Shown here: positions 57,424 to 64,000 of the stretch, piece by piece
Numbering within the stretch: the first letter of the stretch is position 1
Layout of the letters: each line of letters begins with the position of its first letter
Source: Cyanoderma ruficeps
Lineage: Eukaryota; Chordata; Aves; Passeriformes; Timaliidae
DNA: 64,000 nt
Assembly (NCBI GenBank): GCA_008694505.1
Contig: VZDJ01000049.1
Span: 2,634,748-2,698,747 of the forward strand
Direction: 5' to 3'
Position numbers and translations under genes: made by a program
The notes under the pieces: generated by a model
Seen by the model: the letters and a program-made list of their open reading frames with translations, nothing else
Databases searched by the model: none
What the model was told of the DNA's origin: nothing

Positions 57424-58570
57424 ACCTCAATACCTGCAGAGATATTGCTCAAGGATTAAACCCATCCTGGTGGGGTTTAGTGCTCATTGCAGCCAAACAT
57501 GAGGGAGGGAGAAGAGGGTCCAACCACGCTGCCCACCCCGGTGGAAGTTTGCCAGCTCCTGTGGGCTGGTTTGTTCTGACACATTTGAAATCTGAATCGT
57601 GGTTATTATTTATGCATTGGTGTTACCAGCAATTCTGCCTTTTTTTTTAATTCTTTTTCCCCTCCTGAAACTCATCTTAAAGAACAGAAAGAGAAAGATA
57701 CAAGTAACACATTTTCAAATGTTCCTTCCTAGTGAATTACTTGGCCTGACATTGGAAATGAATTATTTTCCATTGTACCAGTGACCCCTGTTGTGTGTTC
57801 TATTAACACCACATGTTAAACTTTTATATTTTTAGTAAACCATGACCTTGTACATTCTCTGTCATTTCCCACTGGCATAAGTACAGCACATGTGGTATGA
57901 AAGTTAACGGTTTTCATTTGTACACAGAGCTTTTCTCTCTCAGGCCTGGATGAAAACACACAGGTCATGGTAATCAGGGCATCCCAGGATTTCACCAGCT
58001 ACAAACAGTCACAACAAAGTGGATGTGTTTCCCAAAAAAACATATTTTTGGCATCCTGCTTTCCTCTGTGTTGTGCAAATCCAGATGAAAATGGGATCTT
58101 GAAAGGCTGTGTTAAGTTTTTTGATCGTGCTAATCCAAACAACTGTCTCCAACACATGCACGAGCAGGAGGAAGTCTATAAAATGTCAGGTTTGGTCTAA
58201 ATATCTGCAGAACAAATGTGGCTCAGGAACATGACCCAGTGTGCAGGACTCTTTAGATAAAAGATGATGTCACAGAGAGGTTCGGTATTTTATTTCATCA
58301 AATGGTAACATTGCCCTAGACATCCAAAAAATTATGGATGATTTATGGATAGAGCCCAGGCTATGGAAGAGAGAATAATTCCTTCCAGTTGCCCAAATAT
58401 TTCTTTTTATTTTTTTTAACCCCCTTTTTCTTTTTTTCTTTCTTTTTTTTTTGTAGCCTGGGCTTTTTAGACGTGAGGTTTAGGTGCACGGGAGTGTTCT
58501 CTCAGCTCATGCCTGCTCACACAGAGAAGTGTGGAAACACTGTGTGGTCATTTGGGTTTTTCCCTGAAAT
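57424..58570. other. Intergenic; repeat-free AT-rich stretch at 57590-57960
   Basis: No gene recognised. The 57590-57960 part is AT-rich, unique and rich in words such as TTATTTATGCATTGG and GAATTATTTTCC. It is a candidate conserved noncoding element. T-rich runs occur at 58409-58453. Confidence 0.45.
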
Positions 58571-58620
58571 CCAGCCTGTCCTGGTGGCATTTCCAGCCTG
58601 TCCTGGTGGCATTTCCAGCC
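58571..58620. repeat. 24-bp tandem duplication
   Basis: CCAGCCTGTCCTGGTGGCAT plus TT(T) is present twice in direct succession, followed by a partial third CCAGCC. Confidence 0.9.
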
Positions 58621-58734
58621 CTGATCCCTGGCTTTTCCTGGGCTGATCCACAGGGGTTCCTGAGACATTATGCCTGACAATAAAACTCACATCTTGGCAC
58701 AGCTGGCCATGGCACAAAACCATGTGGATGTGGC

Positions 58735-58836
58735 ACCTGGGGACATGTGTCAGTGGTGGCCTTGGCAGCGCTGAGTTAAGGCTTGGACTGGATGATCTAA
58801 GAGGGTTTTGACAGCCTTAAGGATTTTGCGATTTTG
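58735..58836 (+). mobile_element. CR1 LINE 3' end, diverged
   Basis: GTCAGTGGTGGCCTTGGCAG, CTTGGACTGGATGATCTAAG and AGGGTTTTGACAGCCTTAAG, then GATTTTG, follow the CR1 3' UTR order, with the terminal repeat degraded. Confidence 0.75.
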
Positions 58837-58920
58837 TGTTTAAAAAAAGGGACAAAGTTTGAAGTCAGGTTGAGGTTTCCTCAGCTGCTTTGCTGGTCAA
58901 GACATGGAGCATCGCCCTGC

Positions 58921-58986
58921 AAGGAGGGGTTTGAAGGTTTCCAAGGAGAGGTTTGAAGGTTTCCAAGGAGGGGTTTGAAGGTTTCC
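58921..58986. repeat. 22-bp tandem repeat x 3
   Basis: AAGGAGGGGTTTGAAGGTTT plus CC at 58921, 58943 and 58965; the middle copy differs by one base (AGAGG). Confidence 0.95.
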
Positions 58987-59044
58987 ATGATCACACAGCA
59001 ATAGTCAATGAAATGGGAAAATAAAGAGTAAAAATGGGGGGTTT

Positions 59045-59245
59045 CACGGACTCACAGGATGGTTTGGGTGGGAAGGGATCTTAAAGATCATCCAGTTCCA
59101 CCCCCTGCCATGGGCAGGGACACCTTCCCCTATCCCAGGCTGCTCCAAGTCCTGTCCAACCTGGCCTTGGGCACTTCCAGGGACCCAGGGGCAGCCACAG
59201 CTTCTCTGGGCACCCTGTGCCTCACCCCCCTGACACACTCACCCA
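59045..59245 (-). mobile_element. CR1 LINE 3' fragment
   Basis: Reverse-strand CR1 with its 3' end intact: CTCACAGGATGGTTTGGGTG, CCCCTGCCATGGGCAGGGAC, GTCCAACCTGGCCTTGGGCA and CTTCTCTGGGCACCCTGTGC. Low divergence suggests a relatively young copy. Confidence 0.9.
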
Positions 59246-60144
59246 TCACACCTCAGCATTCCCTCCCCTTTTCCTGCTGAACCTCAGGGATTTCTCCACC
59301 TGGAGGTCTCATATCCCACATCAGGAGCTCCAACACCCTCCCCATTGATTCTGGCAGCGTAACCAGGCTTGGAGCTGTGCTCTTCCAGGATCCCACCTGC
59401 TCTTTGCTTCCCTCTCTTTCCCACCCCTCACCTCTCAGCGCTGGGAACACTCTGGGTCATTATTGCTGGGGACAGGGACAGTTGTCCCCTGGATTCCCAA
59501 GGCTCCAAGATGCTGTCTCACACTTCCAGGCTGGCAGCTCCCAACGTGACATAATCCTGTTGGTGATGTAACTCCACGTCTGCCAGGACAAACTTCCAGC
59601 GTTTGGCTGGGCACCAGCCAGGCTCAGATTCTATTTATGACAAATAACTATTGTCTCAACAATCCCATAAGGATTTCTTTTTGTCTCCTCCTGGTGCCGT
59701 GGCCGTGATCGGGGTGTTTCAAACACAAAAAAAAGCACATTCTCTGGTAGCAGGACCTTAAAACAAATTGTGTTTGCACTCATCCTCTGTGGTGAAGCTT
59801 TTTTTCCCCTCCATTTGCCCTTTAGGATTTTATCCGGAGCAGGGTTTAATGTTCTCCCAGCACTCAAATCAGAAAACAAGAACAGAGAGGAGCAGGTAGG
59901 TGGGGAACAAATAAATGGGGGAAAATCATGATTGCCCAAAGGGTTTTGCCCTGGTTTGGGGCTGTTTCCTCTCCAAATCTTTCGCTGGGTTCATATTTGT
60001 GCTTCGGATTTGCCAAGGAAATAACTCCTGAGTTTTCTGTGCTCCTGATTCCCTTGCAGCCTTAGAAAGTCCTGGAACGGGAGAACTTGAGGCACCCATG
60101 GCAATAACCAATAAAGCAGATTTTTTTCAGAAAATACAAATTTT
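59246..60144. other. Intergenic, no gene seen
   Basis: Unique-looking sequence with no gene or clear repeat recognised. Confidence 0.5.
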
Positions 60145-60650
60145 CCAGTAATATATAATATATAATATATAATGTATAATGTATAACGTATAATGTATAN
60201 ATATTATATATTATATAATATGTAATATATAATATGCAATATATAATATATAACATGTAATATGTAATATGTAATTCATAATATATAACATATAACATAT
60301 AATATATAATATACAATATACAACATATAACATATAACATATAACATATAACATATATAACATATACTATTTACTATATACTATATAATATATAACATTA
60401 TGTATTACATATTACATATTGCATATTATATATTTTATATAATATATTATATACTGGGTAATTGACAATATTTAATATATGACATATAACATATAATATA
60501 TAATATTATATAATTACATACTATTATATAATGTTATAATATATTATATGTCATAATATCATATATATTATATAATTATATAATTATATAATATATACAA
60601 TATATAATATATTATAATGTTTATTATATAATTTTATATATTTTTTCCCA
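60145..60650. repeat. AT-rich (TAATATATA)n satellite with an assembly N
   Basis: About 500 bp of imperfect TATAATATATAAYATATA-type repeats with almost no G/C, containing one undetermined base at 60200. Many self-complementary segments could form cruciforms. Any open frame here encodes only Tyr/Ile/Leu repeats and is not a gene. Confidence 0.95.
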
Positions 60651-62984
60651 GTTATAAATATTTAGAAGGCAATAAATTAAGGGATTTCAGCATTTCTTCT
60701 GCGTCCTGCCAAACAAACCAACCCGACTCCTTTTATGTGCCGGCTTTGAAAGTGTGACTTGTCAGAGACGGGGAGAAATCTCCTCTCAGCAGAGATAATG
60801 AGAAGGATGGAAGAGGGAATACAGGCAGGAAGTGATCAGGGAATGAAGAGGGAATGTGGCAGAGAGGGAAAAAAAACCAACCCAACAAACAAATCTAAGA
60901 AGATTACAGGGGAAAAACTCTTGCAGCAAAGCCCAGGAGGAAATAGGAGACAGGACTGTGGTCATGTATGAAATGTAGGGGACTCACCCCTCCAAGGGAA
61001 ATATTTGTGTTTGTAGGAGAAGTGGTAAAATTTTTAATTTCCAGATACCTACTGCAGGTTGCCTGTGCTTGAAAATTGAAATTACTGATTAAAAAAATGA
61101 AAACAAAAATAAAAGAAAAAACGGAACCGTTGTTGGCAAAAGAAAAGATATGGGTTTGAAACGATAGGAAAGAACTGTTTATTAAAGGGAGCTGGTCTGT
61201 GGGACTACAGAAATCCCTGTCAGCTGAGGTGCTGCCTGTACCTATAGCAGGTGTAGCAGGGCTTGATATTCAGATTTAAAACTGCTCCGTGCTTGAGGAT
61301 CTCTGGGGAAAGCCGAGGACGTGGAGATCTCTTTGCTGGGTCTGTCGCAGCCTTTCTGAAAGTCGCGTTGGGAGCAAATCCACCCCTTCCCTACACAAAC
61401 CCCAAACTTCCCCCATGGGCCAGTTCACCCCGGGGGCTGATGGCAACGCTGGGCTCTGCCAGGGCAGGATCCAGAGCTTCTAAACCGAGGCACTCCCTCG
61501 TCTGGGGGCTTTTCCCAGCCTGGGGCTGGCAGATCCCTCCCCTGAGCATCCCTGGGCTCCCTCCAAGGGCAGCTCCTTGCCTGGAGTGACACAAACCACA
61601 GCCGGGCTTGATGGATGCCAGAGCAGCCACTCAGGCAGACACTGGCTGCCTTTTCCACCGGAGCTCTCCCCCTGCTATTATTTATATTCCATTTCACTTG
61701 CTCACATGTAACTTAAAACCAGCCCCGAAAAAATCAGCAGCCCCGTCCAACCCAGGGCCCAATTAGGCCGGAGTGGCCCTCTCTGCCTTTCTCGCTGCCT
61801 TTTCTCCCTCTCCCTGCCGTGGTTTCTGCAGGCAGGAATAAGGCTGGCTATTGTTGGCCGTCCCCAGGGGTGGCCCAGCAGAGCCTGGGTGCCAGTTCAG
61901 TGCCTGAATGTGGGCCCTGTTTGGTTTTTTTGGTTTTTTTTTTATTTTCAAGGGGTTGGTTGGAAGAGTTGTTAAAATTAGCGTCGAGGATTTCAAGCCG
62001 CAGCAAAGGTTCCTTTCACCTGATTCTTCAAAAAGCCTGTTGTTTCCCAGAGCAGCCAGCCCTTCCTGAAAGCCTCAACTTCCATCTGGGAATAAAAAAA
62101 ATCACCATCTTCAGGCCCCAGAATGAGGCTTGGACAGGTTTTGGTGGGCTCAGGCTCTTTTCCGTGGCTGGGAATGGCACCTGCCAGGAGGGAGAGCATC
62201 AAAATCCATCCCTTGGAAAGGCTGAGCAAACCCAGCCGAGCTGGAGAGGGGTTGGAGGGAGCGGTGCTGCTCCAAGAGGATGCCAGGAGGATACAAATCT
62301 CCACCTCAGCATCCAAAGAAATAAACATCCCCTTCAGAACTGATGGCTCTTGACGTTCCAGGCTCTGGGCAGCATCAGGAGGGAGGAAGGTGATGCTTTC
62401 TGACAGCTCAGCGTGACATCTGGCCAGATCCCCTTTCCCAGGAGTGGAAAGTCACAGGGATTCCCTAAATATTTGGCAGCGGCAAAATGGGATTCTTCAT
62501 AACTGCTCCAAGTCCTCGAGCCTTCCCTGTCCTCCAGGATCTGCACCAGGCTCTGGCTGAGCTGTGGGCAGAGGGTTTTGGGTTGGGCTGTTTGCTGTGT
62601 TTTGGAAAAGGAGTGGCGGATAAAGGAGTCTGGAGACACGAGGATTGCTTTGGTTCCTCCGAAGCCGCTCGTTTAAATTCAGGCCAAGGTCTCTTGAGTC
62701 AGCAGAACTCAGTGGGAGCTCTCACAAAAATAGGGTCTCCTTTGAAAATCCTCATGCTTCCTGTTTGTGCAAGCGCCGTGAGAACTGCCTTTCCCATGGC
62801 ACGTCTGGGCTGGAACCAGGAAATAGACGGGAATTTGGAAACAAGGAATAATTGCTAAAAAAAAAAAAGAAAAAAAAGAAAAAAAAAAAGAGGGAAAGAT
62901 AATCGTATTTCTTTTCCCCTCTCAGGCTGAAAGAAAGCTTTGTGTGGTTTGGTATCCTGTGAGTCAACTGTCCTTAACCAGGTT
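60651..62984. other. Intergenic, no gene seen
   Basis: AT-rich to 61260, GC-richer 61300-61880, then mixed; an A/G-rich run lies at 62857-62896. The open frames are short, overlapping and domain-free. Confidence 0.5.
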
Positions 62985-63052
62985 TGGACTGGATGATCCG
63001 TGTTGGATTCAGGGATCCGTGTGGGTGCCTTCCAACTCAGGATATTCCAGAC
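62985..63052 (+). mobile_element. CR1 LINE 3' end
   Basis: GGTTTGGACTGGATGATCCG and GTGGGTGCCTTCCAACTCAG, then GATATTCCAGA, match the CR1 3' terminus. GGGATCCGTGT is a near-repeat of the preceding GATGATCCGTGT, indicating a small internal duplication. Confidence 0.75.
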
Positions 63053-63149
63053 CCTGGGGTGCATCAGTCCAACACAGTCTGCTGCAAGGCAGTGCTGGGA
63101 ATCCTGTGAAAACATCATCCTGAGGTGTGTGACTGCCCATGGGTTTGGA

Positions 63150-63530
63150 ACTCACTGGGAGAAAATCCTGCTCTGAGAGGAGATTCAACCTGGAGATCCT
63201 GGAGAGAAAATCCTGCTGTGAGAGGGGATCCAAACTGAAATCATGGCGAGAAAATCATTCTTTGAGAGGAGATTCAACCTGGAAATCACAGAGGGAAAAT
63301 CCTGCTCTGAGAGGAGATTCAACCTGGAAATCATGGAGGAAAAATCCTGCTCTGAGAGGGGATCCAAACTGAGATCATGGGGAGAAAATCTTGCTGTGAG
63401 AGGGGATTCCACCTGGAAATCATGGAGGGAAAATCCTGCTCTGAGAGGGGATTCAACCTGAGATCATGGAGGAAAAATCCTGCTGTGAGAGGGGATTCAA
63501 CCTGGAGATCCTGGAGAGAAAATCCTCAAC
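63150..63530. repeat. Minisatellite, about 45-bp unit x 8-9
   Basis: The core GAAAATCCTGCTCTGAGAGG plus (G)GATTCAACCTG recurs from 63161 every 44-45 bp (63161, 63206, 63250 and on), alternating CTCTGAG/CTGTGAG and CCAAACTG/TCAACCTG variants. The near-45-bp (15-codon) period keeps chance frames open. Confidence 0.95.
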
Positions 63531-64000
63531 CACTTTTCAGAGGGGTTCAGCACCACCCACATGTACCAGGTCACTGAGCACCTTCATTTTAAGGTTGAGA
63601 AAGGGAGTTTCCCTTGGGTATTGGAGGATATTTCTGCCTTAAACATTCCCTATTACACCACAGCATTTCCTGCCATCACCTTCCCATGCTTGTAGAAAAC
63701 AAAAATCTTAGAAGATTTCTGCAATAAAGAACACAGCACGACCTAAACTTTTTTTTGTTTGTTTGTTTGGTTTTGCTTTTGAGGTTTAGAAATCTGCAGG
63801 TTTTGTGACATAAAAAGAAAGGGTTTTTTTGTGACATTAAGAAGTTTTTTTGCTAAAAAATTACCTCAGCTCAGGAGAAAAAACACCCCCAGTGCTGCCC
63901 TGGCTGCATCGGGGCCATCGATTCTCATGGGGACAGTGTCACCTGTGGCTCCTGCTCCACCCCGAGCCCTGCTCAGCCCGTCCCTCCGTGCCTCTCCCCC
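63531..64000. other. Intergenic, no gene seen
   Basis: AT-rich sequence with T-runs (63749-63780, 63823-63851), turning GC-rich after 63880. Nothing further is recognised before the window ends. Confidence 0.5.

Noticed and set aside
60062..60340. Tyr/Ile-rich minus-strand open frame
   Set aside because: It is translation of the AT satellite and includes the ambiguous base.
1..64000. tRNA, rRNA or intact retroviral or LINE coding genes
   Set aside because: No tRNA-like B-box/A-box pair, rRNA stretch, or uninterrupted gag/pol/env or reverse-transcriptase frame was seen; the CR1 pieces are 3' fragments and the LTRs are solo.

Overview
The window looks like a bird chromosome, most likely a songbird. 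CR1-type LINE 3' ends are scattered through it in both orientations. It also holds solo LTRs whose ends (TGTTGG...CA) resemble passerine endogenous retroviral LTRs; that family match is from memory, not a database search. I recognised no Alu, L1 or B1 elements. A single undetermined base (N) at 60200 marks it as draft-assembly sequence.

Only one protein-coding gene is convincingly present: an intact FOXL1 forkhead gene, coding 7693-8553 on the + strand in one uninterrupted reading frame. In other vertebrates FOXL1 sits in the FOXF1-FOXC2-FOXL1 cluster, with FOXC2 just upstream. The AT-rich first ~700 bases end in a good poly(A) signal and could be the 3' end of that neighbour, but no FOXC2 coding sequence is in view.

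Layout. 1-720: AT-rich possible 3' UTR. 720-2460: mixed intergenic sequence. 2461-5250: a minisatellite island with a 31-bp array, then a long composite 54/51-bp array. 5250-6600: CpG-rich block. 6600-6790: AT-rich module with CRE-like and FOX:ETS-like sites. 6840-7530: proximal promoter or 5' UTR of FOXL1, with three FOX-type sites and a 50-nt pyrimidine tract. 7693-8553: FOXL1 CDS. 8554 to about 9640: probable 3' UTR with a clear poly(A) signal. 9640-64000: an apparently gene-free stretch of CR1 fragments, three LTRs, a MIR-like relic, several small minisatellites, a 500-bp AT satellite and repeat-free AT-rich stretches that could be conserved regulatory elements.

I found no operon-like, phage, CRISPR or otherwise novel multi-gene system. 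Most long open frames outside FOXL1 come from GC-rich sequence or from tandem repeats that lack stops. The observations most worth checking are a possible spliced 5' UTR for FOXL1, the composite minisatellite between the forkhead genes, the FOX:ETS/CRE module and an unclassified 65-bp dispersed repeat.
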